DNA from: Nitrososphaerales archaeon
Lineage (GTDB): Archaea; Thermoproteota; Nitrososphaeria; Nitrososphaerales; JACPRH01
Assembly: GCA_030745655.1 (NCBI GenBank)
Contig: JASLOE010000007.1
Location: 1 to 36,035, forward strand
Direction: 5' to 3'
Length of the DNA: 36,035 nt
Every line of letters begins with the position of its first letter. The first letter of the stretch is position 1. The notes below the pieces were generated by a model. The model saw only the letters and a list, made by a program, of their open reading frames with translations. It searched no databases and had not been told where the DNA came from. The translations under genes and the position numbers were made by a program. Shown piece after piece: positions 17,468-26,755 of the stretch.

Positions 17468-19180
17468 TTATTTATGTGTGAGAATAGCTATGTTGTGGGA
17501 ATCTACTCTGCAAAAACCAAATCTTACAAACTGTATCTTATCATCAATTTGAAGTTTTTTACATTCCTGTTCTGCAAATCCCCGTATAATCTTTAAACTA
17601 TCTTTGTTGAATTCTCCTTCTGTGATAAGATCCTCCAGGACCAAAACTGAGAACTCAATATTGGTATCTGAAACCCATTGAACTTTTGGTATTTCATTTT
17701 TCAGTTCCTCACCTACATATCTTCCTACCAATTTTGAATAACTAGTTGATTCAACTTTTACATTATAGAGTCCAAGCAATCTGAACATATCTTTCTCTTT
17801 GAACTGTTCAGCATCTTCCCTCGGAATATGGAATACTCCTTTTGTTTCAATACTTCTCTCTCCAAAATCTTTTTCTGGATGATTCTTTAGTTTAACTGTT
17901 ACATTTGGTGCACTTATTACTTCAAGCTTAACTGGATCTGGGACAAAAAAGAATCGTTTTACAATAGGGTCCAATTTTTTTCTATTGACACTTTCAATTA
18001 AGCTCCAGTCAGGTTGAGACTCAGATTTTCCTACCCCAAGACCCAATACAAATTCATGTATAGACTCAGGTAGAAACCCCCGTCTCTTCAACGCGGATAG
18101 AGTGGGTAAACGTGGGTCATCCCAACCTTTGACTAGTCCTTCTGTAACAAAATGGTTCAGTTTTCTTTTAGATATTATCGTACCCTTAATTTCAAGACGA
18201 GAAAACTCAATTAACTCTGGAGACCGTAAATCCAATAAGTTCAATATGAGAAAGTAGACTTCATCTCTGAGCTCATACTCTTTAGTTCGTAGTGCATGTG
18301 TTACACCATCTAAGCTATCCTCTATAGGAGCTGCAAAATCATAGGTTGGCCAAACTCGATATTTGTCTCCCTTTAATGGGTGATTTGAATCAATTATTCG
18401 AAATAGTGTCGGGTCCCTTAGAGCTGTGTTTAGGCTAGCTATATCTCCCTTTAATCTAAGTATGGCTTCATTTGCTTTATAATTGTCAAACATTTTACGC
18501 CATCTTCCAAGATTATCTTCTACAGATAGGAATCTGCAAGTACATCCTTTTCCTACAGCTCTGTTTTCCTTTATTGAACTAGCTTGGCAAGTGCAAACAT
18601 AAGCTCTATGCAATTGAATGATTTTTTTAGCATATCTGTAAAAAAGTTCCATATCATCAGATGAGTTTTTTTCACTATCTGATTTTATTCCGAGCCAATT
18701 CAAATCCACCCTTATTGCATCATAATATTCCAGCCGTTCTTTTACGGGATTTGTATCATCGAAGCGAAGTATCATCTTTCCATTGTACATTTGGGCATAT
18801 GTTTTATCGATCACAGCAGCTTTGGCGTGCCCTATGTGGAGGTACCCATTAGGTTCTGGTGGGAAACGTGTTACTATCATTTCTTTACGTACGTTAGGAA
18901 GAGGTGGAAGTTTTCTTTCCTCAACTATTTTTTCTTGTTTTTTTAGGAGTTCAGGAAACTCTTCTTCAATATGTTTTTGTTGTTCCGTAAGCGTCATATT
19001 GTTAATATCCTGAATTATTATCTTTACTCTTGGGATCATTTCCTTGATTTGGGGTCGGAGTTCAGGTAGATCACCCATCATTTTACTGATTACGACGCTA
19101 AGGTCAGCTTTCCCTTCGTGTAGATATGCATTTGCAAAGGTATGTTTCCGGATTAGGTTTTCAGTTGAGGCTTCAATCAT
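17468..19180 (-). CDS. gltX: Glutamyl-tRNA synthetase, archaeal type
   Basis: TRFPPEPNGYLHIGHAKAA (HIGH), RFDDTNPVKE, IISKRKLN (KMSKS-like), Cys-rich CTC...CTC insert. Confidence 0.92.
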   Translation of the reverse strand: MIEASTENLIRKHTFANAYLHEGKADLSVVISKMMGDLPELRPQIKEMIPRVKIIIQDINNMTLTEQQKHIEEEFPELLKKQEKIVEERKLPPLPNVRKEMIVTRFPPEPNGYLHIGHAKAAVIDKTYAQMYNGKMILRFDDTNPVKERLEYYDAIRVDLNWLGIKSDSEKNSSDDMELFYRYAKKIIQLHRAYVCTCQASSIKENRAVGKGCTCRFLSVEDNLGRWRKMFDNYKANEAILRLKGDIASLNTALRDPTLFRIIDSNHPLKGDKYRVWPTYDFAAPIEDSLDGVTHALRTKEYELRDEVYFLILNLLDLRSPELIEFSRLEIKGTIISKRKLNHFVTEGLVKGWDDPRLPTLSALKRRGFLPESIHEFVLGLGVGKSESQPDWSLIESVNRKKLDPIVKRFFFVPDPVKLEVISAPNVTVKLKNHPEKDFGERSIETKGVFHIPREDAEQFKEKDMFRLLGLYNVKVESTSYSKLVGRYVGEELKNEIPKVQWVSDTNIEFSVLVLEDLITEGEFNKDSLKIIRGFAEQECKKLQIDDKIQFVRFGFCRVDSHNIAILTHK

Positions 19181-19223
19181 TTGAGTCTAATCCTGTCATT
19201 TTTGTATTAAAGTATTGAAAGAG

Positions 19224-20258
19224 TTACCATTCCCGTTGAACCATGAAATCTATTAATTCCTCAAGGGTTTTAGATTGAATAGATGGCTTAGTTAGAAATA
19301 TTTTATTAAACTGTTTCTTTGCTTCAAGCGCATATTTTTCAGCTTTAGTTTTTGCATAATCAATCGTACCGTATTTATCCATAAATTTTAGAATTTCATT
19401 AACTTCCGATGGTGTTCTTTTGTTCCTACTTTTATTCATGATTTTTAATATTTTTTCCTTATCTTTTGGATCAGATTTATTTAATAGATGTATCAACATA
19501 AGTGTGCGTTTACCCTCCATAATGTCTCCACATTGCTCTTTTCCATATTTCTTCTCATCACCTCTGAGGTTTAGTATATCATCCTGTATCTGGAAGGCTG
19601 TTCCAAGTATTGACCCAAATGGTATTAGAGCATCGAGGTTACTCTTCTCCACATCTGCTATTATTGCACCCAGTCTAATTGGTGAAATACAAGTATACCA
19701 CGAAGTTTTTTTATTAACCATTCGGTAGTAATCTTCTTCTGTTTGTGTCCATCTTTTATCTTTGACCCATGAAAGTTCTATGTGTTGACCTTCAGTTGTT
19801 TCATTAATCATTCGTAAGAATTCATTCACCAATTCAAAAGTTTTAGATTGACCCAATATCTTCTGGTTGTTCATTAGCACATCCCACATCTTTGCATGTA
19901 ATGCATCGCCTATGTTTATGGCCATAGGCATCCCATACTTTTGGTGTAAAACAGGTTCTCCGCGTCTCATTTCAGAAGAATCTTCAATGTCATCATGAAT
20001 CAGTATCCAATTTTGAAAAACTTCGAGAGCAGCAGCTGTTCGGATAGCTTTTTCTCTTTCTCCTCCAAAAGTTTCGCACGTGAGGATGCACAGCGAAGAC
20101 CTGAGACCTTTTCCAGGTCTAGATGGATAATCTCTCATCATATCATAGAAATTCTGTATCTCGTTAACTTTATCCCTTTTAGGTAGAAAATCAAGGATGA
20201 ATTTATTAACAGAATCATTATTCAATTTTAATTGTTCAATCAAAGTTAATGGACACAA
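19224..20258 (-). CDS. Polyprenyl (geranylgeranyl) diphosphate synthase
   Basis: IHDDIEDSSEMRRGEPVLH and FQIQDDILNLRGDEKKYGKE aspartate-rich motifs. Confidence 0.93.
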   Translation of the reverse strand: MCPLTLIEQLKLNNDSVNKFILDFLPKRDKVNEIQNFYDMMRDYPSRPGKGLRSSLCILTCETFGGEREKAIRTAAALEVFQNWILIHDDIEDSSEMRRGEPVLHQKYGMPMAINIGDALHAKMWDVLMNNQKILGQSKTFELVNEFLRMINETTEGQHIELSWVKDKRWTQTEEDYYRMVNKKTSWYTCISPIRLGAIIADVEKSNLDALIPFGSILGTAFQIQDDILNLRGDEKKYGKEQCGDIMEGKRTLMLIHLLNKSDPKDKEKILKIMNKSRNKRTPSEVNEILKFMDKYGTIDYAKTKAEKYALEAKKQFNKIFLTKPSIQSKTLEELIDFMVQREW

Positions 20259-20301
20259 TAGAATTCACTTGAAATTTCTTTTATTCATCATTATCTTATA
20301 G

Positions 20302-21384
20302 TTAATGAGCCATCTGCCATTCTAAGAGTTTTCCAGTAATTATATGCCTTGAATTTGTTAAATCACTTACGGTTCTTGAACCAGTTACAAACATTGATGT
20401 TTTGAACTCATAGATCATTTTATCTATTGCCGTTATTACCTCTTTACTTGATTTAACAGCTGGCGAAAGAAGGGGTTGAGCAGTACCTACTAAGCTTGCA
20501 CCTAACGATATACATTTCGCTATATCTAGCCCAGTTCTTATTCCTCCAGAAGCAATTATTGGAATATTAATCGAGCTCTTTGCTTCGATGAGGGAAACAG
20601 CTGTTGGTATCCCCCAATTCCAGAAGAGCTTACCGAGTTCAGCTTTATTATGCATCTTTCTTTTCTCAGCTCTAAAATGTTCGACTGCTGCCCAGCTAGT
20701 GCCTCCAAGCCCTGCGACATTTACGGCAGAGACTCCTGCAATTTCAAGCTTGATTGCAACTTCCTTTGAAATCCCACAACCGGTTTCTTTCACAATAACT
20801 GGAACATTAATCTCAGATGATATCCATGATATTTTATCCAATACTCCTTTGTATTTTGGTTCCCCTTCAGGTTGTATCATTTCTTGGAGTGGGTTGAGAT
20901 GGATTGCAATCGCATCTGCATTTATCATTTCTATAATCTTCTTAATTTTCTTGAGACTTAAACCATCAATAAGTTGAGCACCTCCAATATTTGCTATGAG
21001 AAATGCTGAAGGTGCTTTCTTCCTTGCAATAGCATATGTTTCCGCTGTATTTATCGAATTTAGGCCAGCTCTTTGAGACCCTAAACCCATACCAATACCA
21101 AGCTCTTCAGCTGCAGATGCTAAATTGGCATTTATCTTGGCCGCTTCTTTAGTTCCTCCAGTCATTGCATCAATTATGAATGGAGCTGAAAATTTGTGAT
21201 TTAAAAAATTGGTTGATATGTCTAATTCGTCAAAGTTCATTTCAGGAAGGGCATTATGAATGAGAATAATATCTTCCAGAAGAGTAGTTGAATTCTTAGC
21301 TTGAACATTTTCTTTCAGTGTCACCTCAATCCCTTCACGTTTTCTTTCCTCAAGGTGGTTTTTTAATTTCTTTATCACCATCAC
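20302..21384 (-). CDS. fni: Type 2 isopentenyl-diphosphate isomerase
   Basis: FIIDAMTGGTKEAAKINANLASAAEELGIGMGLGSQRAG, AIHLNPLQEMIQPEGE, VKETGCGISKEVA, ASGGIRTGLDIAKCISLGA. Confidence 0.96.
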   Translation of the reverse strand: MMVIKKLKNHLEERKREGIEVTLKENVQAKNSTTLLEDIILIHNALPEMNFDELDISTNFLNHKFSAPFIIDAMTGGTKEAAKINANLASAAEELGIGMGLGSQRAGLNSINTAETYAIARKKAPSAFLIANIGGAQLIDGLSLKKIKKIIEMINADAIAIHLNPLQEMIQPEGEPKYKGVLDKISWISSEINVPVIVKETGCGISKEVAIKLEIAGVSAVNVAGLGGTSWAAVEHFRAEKRKMHNKAELGKLFWNWGIPTAVSLIEAKSSINIPIIASGGIRTGLDIAKCISLGASLVGTAQPLLSPAVKSSKEVITAIDKMIYEFKTSMFVTGSRTVSDLTNSRHIITGKLLEWQMAH

Positions 21385-21442
21385 AAGACACCAATAGGCG
21401 GTTTAAGGCAGTCGACTATTTTTAACACTTTCATTTGCTGTT

Positions 21443-22231
21443 TCAATTGGGACGAATTATTGTTCCAGCTCCTTTTTTGCCTTTGAGAGCTAATTCGAGT
21501 AAACCAGGTTTGGTGGCGTTCAGAATCTCGCTTTCAATTCCCTTTTCCTCTGCTAAAGTAAGAAGTAATTCAACTTTGGTTTTCATGCCACCGGTCACAT
21601 CAATTGTTTCCGCACCTTTGATAGATGATGTTGTCCATTTCCTATCCGATGGTGTAATAACATCAACTTTCTTTTCACTTGTTAACCTTTTATCAATAAC
21701 TCCATCTACATCGGACCCAATTATTATTCTCTTTACATCCAGATTATTGGCTAGATAAAAAAATATTTCTTCAGTTGATACTATACTATATCCTTGTTTA
21801 ATATCGATTATAACATCTCCATATACAACAGGAATAAGATTGAGATTCAACATTTCTTGAATAATTTTTAAATCCCATTCAATAATTTTAGAGGACTTGG
21901 CTAAAATGGAAGCAGATGGTTGTATGGACATCACATTTTCATTAGTATCAATGAGTGCACTTACAATTAGACGATTCAATCTGGCAGCTGCATCTTGGAC
22001 TAATGCTACTCCCTTGAAATTGTTCGCATCTTTTAGACCTTTATGAACTTGATATTTATTTGCAGGTATATGGGGGTAGGAACCCCCACCATTTCCTACT
22101 ATTAGATTATATCTTGAATCTTTCATGGATGAATGTATCTCTTCTGCAAGTCTCTTGATTACATCTCTTCTTTCAGTGAAAGGTTTGGATTTGTCAGTTA
22201 TTACGCTCCCACCAAGCTTAACAAGTATCAA
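21443..22231 (-). CDS. Isopentenyl phosphate kinase
   Basis: MILVKLGGSVITDKSKPFT, GNGGGSYPHIPANKY, GSDVDGVI, DVTGGMKTKVE. Sits next to mevalonate kinase and fni. Confidence 0.93.
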   Translation of the reverse strand: MILVKLGGSVITDKSKPFTERRDVIKRLAEEIHSSMKDSRYNLIVGNGGGSYPHIPANKYQVHKGLKDANNFKGVALVQDAAARLNRLIVSALIDTNENVMSIQPSASILAKSSKIIEWDLKIIQEMLNLNLIPVVYGDVIIDIKQGYSIVSTEEIFFYLANNLDVKRIIIGSDVDGVIDKRLTSEKKVDVITPSDRKWTTSSIKGAETIDVTGGMKTKVELLLTLAEEKGIESEILNATKPGLLELALKGKKGAGTIIRPN

Positions 22232-23202
22232 TCCATTTGATGTATCTTTGCTGATTCATTTCCCCTCCTAACACTTACTCCTGCCATAGGAATGCTCACC
22301 TTCCAAGCTTCTATCGTATTCTTTGAAATTTTCTTAAGAACATCATCTACTTCCCCGGCTCTAGGTAGAGCTATTATACAACCTCCACCTCCGCCTCCAG
22401 TCATTTTTGCACCAATGCATCCTGCTTTCAGTGTAGATTCAACTAATATATCCAGTCTTTTTGAGGATACTCCGAGAGAAGATAGAACGACATGATTAAA
22501 ATTCAGAATAGAGGCAAGTAGGTTAATATCTCCATTAATCAAAGCAGATGCAGCAATCTCAACTAACTTTGAAGATGAATCTATTAAAGCTTTGAATGTT
22601 GATGGATTAATATATTTGGTCTGAGAAAATTTTCTAATCATCTTTGATGTACTTTGACCGGACCCACTAAAACACACAATAAAATCTATAGGTGTTTTAA
22701 GTTTGAGTGGTCTTTGAGAAATACCTTTCTTGAAGAGAATAACTCCTCCCTGCGTTGAGATTGCAGGATCTATTCCTGATGGATTACCATGAATAATCTT
22801 CTCAGAAACCATTGCCAGATTTATGATCTCTTCTTTTTTTAAGGTATGACCTAGTGCTGATGAAGCTGCTGCCACTAACGCAATTGATCCTGCTGCTGAT
22901 GAGCCAAGTCCAGCTGAGAACGGAAGATCAGATTCCATTTCAATCTTTACTTTTCTGTTTTCTTCTAAATAATTTAAAGTAGCTTTAAGCACTTTCGCTA
23001 GTGGAGTAAGTTTGTAAGGAATTTTGTTAGGAAGCTCAGCAGTTAGGCCTAGTTTTTTTGAAGAGATACTGGATTGATCTGATAAAGAAGCATGAACTGT
23101 TGCACCCCTATCTATTGCAGCTGCAAGTGCAAAGGAACCATGAACAACAAAATGCTCACCAGCTATTATTATTTTTCCAGGGGCTTTTGCTGTAAAAATC
23201 AA
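22228..23202 (-). CDS. mvk: Mevalonate kinase (GHMP kinase)
   Basis: APGKIIIAGEHFVVHGSFALAAAID, DLPFSAGLGSSAAGSIALVAA, GAKMTGGGGGGCIIAL; 4-nt overlap with the IPK gene. Confidence 0.94.
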   Translation of the reverse strand: MIFTAKAPGKIIIAGEHFVVHGSFALAAAIDRGATVHASLSDQSSISSKKLGLTAELPNKIPYKLTPLAKVLKATLNYLEENRKVKIEMESDLPFSAGLGSSAAGSIALVAAASSALGHTLKKEEIINLAMVSEKIIHGNPSGIDPAISTQGGVILFKKGISQRPLKLKTPIDFIVCFSGSGQSTSKMIRKFSQTKYINPSTFKALIDSSSKLVEIAASALINGDINLLASILNFNHVVLSSLGVSSKRLDILVESTLKAGCIGAKMTGGGGGGCIIALPRAGEVDDVLKKISKNTIEAWKVSIPMAGVSVRRGNESAKIHQMD

Positions 23203-23213
23203 AGCACATCATT

Positions 23214-24062
23214 CTACACAAATATTATAGATGAATAACCCACAACTGAGGATTTATCTCCTGCAACATCGCCACTAGTGGCATATTTTAGAAGACGTCC
23301 CTTCTTAGCGCCAAGGTTTTTAACTGCAGTCATAACTGTAGCTATTGCACCATACCCACATGCTGAAACATTAAGACTTTCAAGCACCTCGTAATAATCT
23401 GAAATATTTAGGGATAGTATTGCATCTATTAGTTTAGAATCTTTCTTAACGGCGTTGTTGTGTGGTTCATAATGTGTAAAATCTGATGATGCTAGAATTT
23501 GGGTCTTCCGACTCTTAGCAACATCCACAATGGAATTACCTAATTCGACTGAAGTTATTTTATCTTGAATTGCCATAATTATTGGTAGAATTTTAAAACC
23601 ATCTCCGAAAATATATTGGAGAAATGGTAGTTGCACCTCAATACAGTGGTCCTGTATATGTGCTGAATTATCTTGGTTCACTATCATTGAAAACTTAACC
23701 AATTCCTTTGCTGCATCACTATCTACCTCTAATTTACCAAATGGAGTCTCCCAACTACTTTGATGAGCAACTGCTACCGAGCTACCTATTCCCCAATGAT
23801 TCGGACCAAAAATGATTACTGTTTCAGGAATATCTGAGGATGCTAAAGCATAGTAAGCATTAGCAGCTACAGGGCCAGAATAGGTGTATCCTGCGTGTGG
23901 GACAATAGCACCAAAAATTTTCTCTTTTTCTGAATTGGATGGGAATTGTCCAGGACCTATCGGATGTAAAAAACATTCTTCAATATTACTTCTGAGCTCT
24001 TTGATGGAGCCAGGGTAAAATTGACCCATTACTGCAGGACGTCTAACATCCATACGTATCAC
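23214..24062 (-). CDS. MEMO1 family protein (AmmeMemoRadiSam system protein B-like)
   Basis: RRPAVMGQFYPGS, GAIVPHAGYTYSGPVAANAY, IIFGPNHWG, SAHIQDHCIEVQLPFLQY, ASSDFTHYEP. Confidence 0.95.
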   Translation of the reverse strand: MIRMDVRRPAVMGQFYPGSIKELRSNIEECFLHPIGPGQFPSNSEKEKIFGAIVPHAGYTYSGPVAANAYYALASSDIPETVIIFGPNHWGIGSSVAVAHQSSWETPFGKLEVDSDAAKELVKFSMIVNQDNSAHIQDHCIEVQLPFLQYIFGDGFKILPIIMAIQDKITSVELGNSIVDVAKSRKTQILASSDFTHYEPHNNAVKKDSKLIDAILSLNISDYYEVLESLNVSACGYGAIATVMTAVKNLGAKKGRLLKYATSGDVAGDKSSVVGYSSIIFV

Positions 24063-24109
24063 CTTGATACAATGGATGAAGGTATCTTTAAGGATAACTT
24101 TGATATTAT

Positions 24110-24778
24110 TTATTCGGTTTCTTCTAGAGGTTTAGTCTCAAAGTCTTCAATTGAATATTTCATTGATTGATTAGATTTTAGTAGTGCACTGTGAATTAGA
24201 ATAGATCTCGCTAGAAGCCAGAATGCGGCAGCTAAAGCTTTTCGTCCACGGTTATTGACAGGTATGACAAGATCAACATTAGATGTAACGTTGTCTGTAT
24301 CACAGAATGATAATACTGGGACTCCTACCTTAGATGCTTCAGTAACTGCTTGATAATCCATTGATGGATCAGTAACTAATACAACTTCAGGATCTATATG
24401 TTTAGGATAGATTGGATTTGAGAAAGTACCTGGCATGAATCGTCCTGTTAATGGAATTGCTCCAGTAATCATACAGAACTTATGAACCGGTGTCTTAGCA
24501 TATTCTCTTGCAGAATAAACTACTACATTTGACATATCAAATCTTGCCAAAAACTTTCCAGACACCTCAATTCTTGACAGAGTCTTACCTACATCTATAA
24601 CATGAAGACCATCAGATCTTGTCTTTTGAATGAATTGTGCCATCGATTTTGTTTTAACCTGAGTTCCAACCCGTATTCCAGTAGATAAAAGCGCTTTTTC
24701 GGTAACTTCAAAAGTTTGTTTATGTTGAATCGGTTGGTCTTCTATATCTATCGTTTTTCCTTCCATTTCTTCAGACAA
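24110..24778 (-). CDS. rps2: 30S ribosomal protein S2
   Basis: LLSTGIRVGTQVKTKSM, GRFMPGTFSNPIYPKHIDPEVVLVTDPSMDYQAVTEASKVGVPVLSFCDTDN. Confidence 0.96.
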   Translation of the reverse strand: MSEEMEGKTIDIEDQPIQHKQTFEVTEKALLSTGIRVGTQVKTKSMAQFIQKTRSDGLHVIDVGKTLSRIEVSGKFLARFDMSNVVVYSAREYAKTPVHKFCMITGAIPLTGRFMPGTFSNPIYPKHIDPEVVLVTDPSMDYQAVTEASKVGVPVLSFCDTDNVTSNVDLVIPVNNRGRKALAAAFWLLARSILIHSALLKSNQSMKYSIEDFETKPLEETE

Positions 24779-24871
24779 TTCTAAGCATCAACCTTCCATT
24801 TCCCAATTTATTTATGCCTCTCTCCTGAAAAATTATTATTTTTAACCATTGAATCATCATCTTTTAGTTAT

Positions 24872-25108
24872 TTATAATGTGTCAGATTCAAACTCTGCTC
24901 GTCGTTGATTAAGATATTCATAGAAAGGCAAAACATGATCTATAATATTAACATTCGAAAGTAACATTCTTCTACAACAATACCGATTAATTTTCATGCT
25001 GTTCATCACTTCGTTTGGGTCTCCACCTGCTTTGACTAATTTATCGAATTCACTGTACTTTTCTGCTACTAAAGAGCCACAGGTAAAACATCTAATAGGT
25101 TTCATCAT
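24872..25108 (-). CDS. rpoN: DNA-directed RNA polymerase subunit N
   Basis: MMKPIRCFTCGSLVAEKY...INRYCCRRMLLSNV: CFTCG...CCRRM zinc site. Confidence 0.95.
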   Translation of the reverse strand: MMKPIRCFTCGSLVAEKYSEFDKLVKAGGDPNEVMNSMKINRYCCRRMLLSNVNIIDHVLPFYEYLNQRRAEFESDTL

Positions 25109-25190
25109 GCTTAATTTCTGACCTACTCTTAAGCTCCGATTAAACCGACAATTAAAAGTTTACTGAAACATAGTGAATCTTGTTTAAGTA

Positions 25191-25577
25191 TTAAACATAA
25201 TAAGAAATACTGCCTCTAGAGAGTACTAGAAATTGTGAAAGCCCCATAACTTGATCTACTTCTTTGACAAGCTCTTCATTTTTAACATTCATTATATTCA
25301 TTGCTGTTACACATGCGTATATCTTTACACCTAGCTTCTTTGCGTCTAGTAAATCTGTTGATATCTTTGATATTTTTTCTTTCTTTAAAGCATCTTTAAT
25401 TTTCTTTAGAAAGTTTTTGTCTGTTACGTTTCCCAATTCATCTGAACGTCCTTCAATCAGTCTCTCTAATCCTTCGTATGTGAAGAGCATATGAACTTCC
25501 ATATCTAGAGCCGCAGCGATTTTTGCAATTGATATGGCATAGCTTACCCTTTGATATTCACCACTATTTATCACCAT
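25191..25577 (-). CDS. DsrE family protein (5' end uncertain; may start further upstream at a non-ATG codon)
   Basis: VINSGEYQRVSYAISIAKIAAALDMEVHMLFTYEGLERL...GVKIYACVTAMNIM. In-frame sequence upstream of the ATG also matches the expected first strand (PDKVTMVINSG). Confidence 0.8.
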   Translation of the reverse strand: MVINSGEYQRVSYAISIAKIAAALDMEVHMLFTYEGLERLIEGRSDELGNVTDKNFLKKIKDALKKEKISKISTDLLDAKKLGVKIYACVTAMNIMNVKNEELVKEVDQVMGLSQFLVLSRGSISYYV

Positions 25578-25651
25578 AGTGACCTTATCTGGACCTTTTG
25601 ATGGCGTAATGTCTCACCAATAACAAGATAATCCTTCTTGTATAAATCTAG

Positions 25652-26755
25652 TTAGTAAATTATTTCTGCTAATGTTTGTTCTTTAAGTCCTATCTTAATT
25701 TCTCGGGCTATTCTTCTTCCCATTGACATTGGTTCTTTGTAAGTGAATTGAGAGTATTGAGAACCTCCAGCATATACATTTGTTCCCGCTACTATCCTTG
25801 CAGATATCTCAAAAACAACAAATCCACGGCTTGGGTGATATATTGTCTCCAAACAGAAGGCCCCTACTATCCCTGGGGGAAAGAGCTTGATTGAGGCATC
25901 CACAACATTAACACCAAAATTTAAGACTTCAGGAAGAAGACTCTCTCTCAATACAACTGGTTGGTTTCCAGTTACTGTGTAATCGAAGAATTCGGGTGGT
26001 ACATCTGGGAGACCTCGGTATGCTTCATCAATTGGCTCTATGCGTCTATCTATTCCAAGAATTTGGACATTACCTTTACTGGTTTTCACACCTGTATTTT
26101 CAAATAAAGAATAGAAATAATGTGGATAATATCTCACCCCAAGAAGAAATTCTTGTATGCCTACTTTAGGGACATCTGATTCTTCTATTACACCACTTTT
26201 AACTCGACGATTCAATTCATCATGGAAAGCATTTTCAGAATTAACTGTAAAAAATCCTTTTCCACCCTTTGCACCTGGAAATTTAACAAATACTTTCCCA
26301 TCTATCTCTGAGGAATCTTTGTATTTATGTGGCATAATTAGGCCTGCTGCTTCTATCCACTTTCGTTGTAGCTCACGATCACTTTCCCATTTGAGAGATT
26401 GTCTATTACCAAACATTGGTACATTAAGATTTTCTGATATATTATCAGGTCCAACATACTCAATAAATGAGCCATGAGGTATGATGATTGCATTATTTTT
26501 TTTCAGCACCTTTTGGAATTTTGGCTCCAGTATTTCATTGTATTTATCTACAGTGATAATTTTATCTGGGTTTGCTTGTGGGAAGGAGTTGTATAACGAT
26601 GTTCGATCTTCTGTACATATCCCTATAGTCTTGAAGCCCTCTGCTTTTGCACCATGAAATATTTGAAGAGCTGTGTGAGAACAAATTGTGCAAATAGAAA
26701 CTTCTTTAGGATTATATTTGTTAAGAACTTGTTCTATATCTGATTTCGATATCAA
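25652..26755 (-). CDS. purP: PurP, formate-dependent FAICAR (5-formaminoimidazole-4-carboxamide ribonucleotide) synthetase
   Basis: ATP-grasp FVKFPGAKGGKGFF, IPHGSFIEYVG, GVQEFLLGVRYYPHYFYS, FEISARIVAGTNVYAGGSQYSQFTYKEPMSMGRRIAREIK. Confidence 0.93.
   Translation of the reverse strand: MISKSDIEQVLNKYNPKEVSICTICSHTALQIFHGAKAEGFKTIGICTEDRTSLYNSFPQANPDKIITVDKYNEILEPKFQKVLKKNNAIIIPHGSFIEYVGPDNISENLNVPMFGNRQSLKWESDRELQRKWIEAAGLIMPHKYKDSSEIDGKVFVKFPGAKGGKGFFTVNSENAFHDELNRRVKSGVIEESDVPKVGIQEFLLGVRYYPHYFYSLFENTGVKTSKGNVQILGIDRRIEPIDEAYRGLPDVPPEFFDYTVTGNQPVVLRESLLPEVLNFGVNVVDASIKLFPPGIVGAFCLETIYHPSRGFVVFEISARIVAGTNVYAGGSQYSQFTYKEPMSMGRRIAREIKIGLKEQTLAEIIY

Noticed and set aside
20588-20977. 129-aa plus-strand ORF
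   Set aside because: Antisense to fni, which is strongly supported by motifs.
22071-22088. Perfect 7-bp inverted repeat tgggggt-agga-accccca that could look like a terminator or regulatory hairpin
   Set aside because: It lies inside the IPK coding sequence at the conserved GGGSYPH motif, so Gly/Pro codon use explains it; no U-tract follows.
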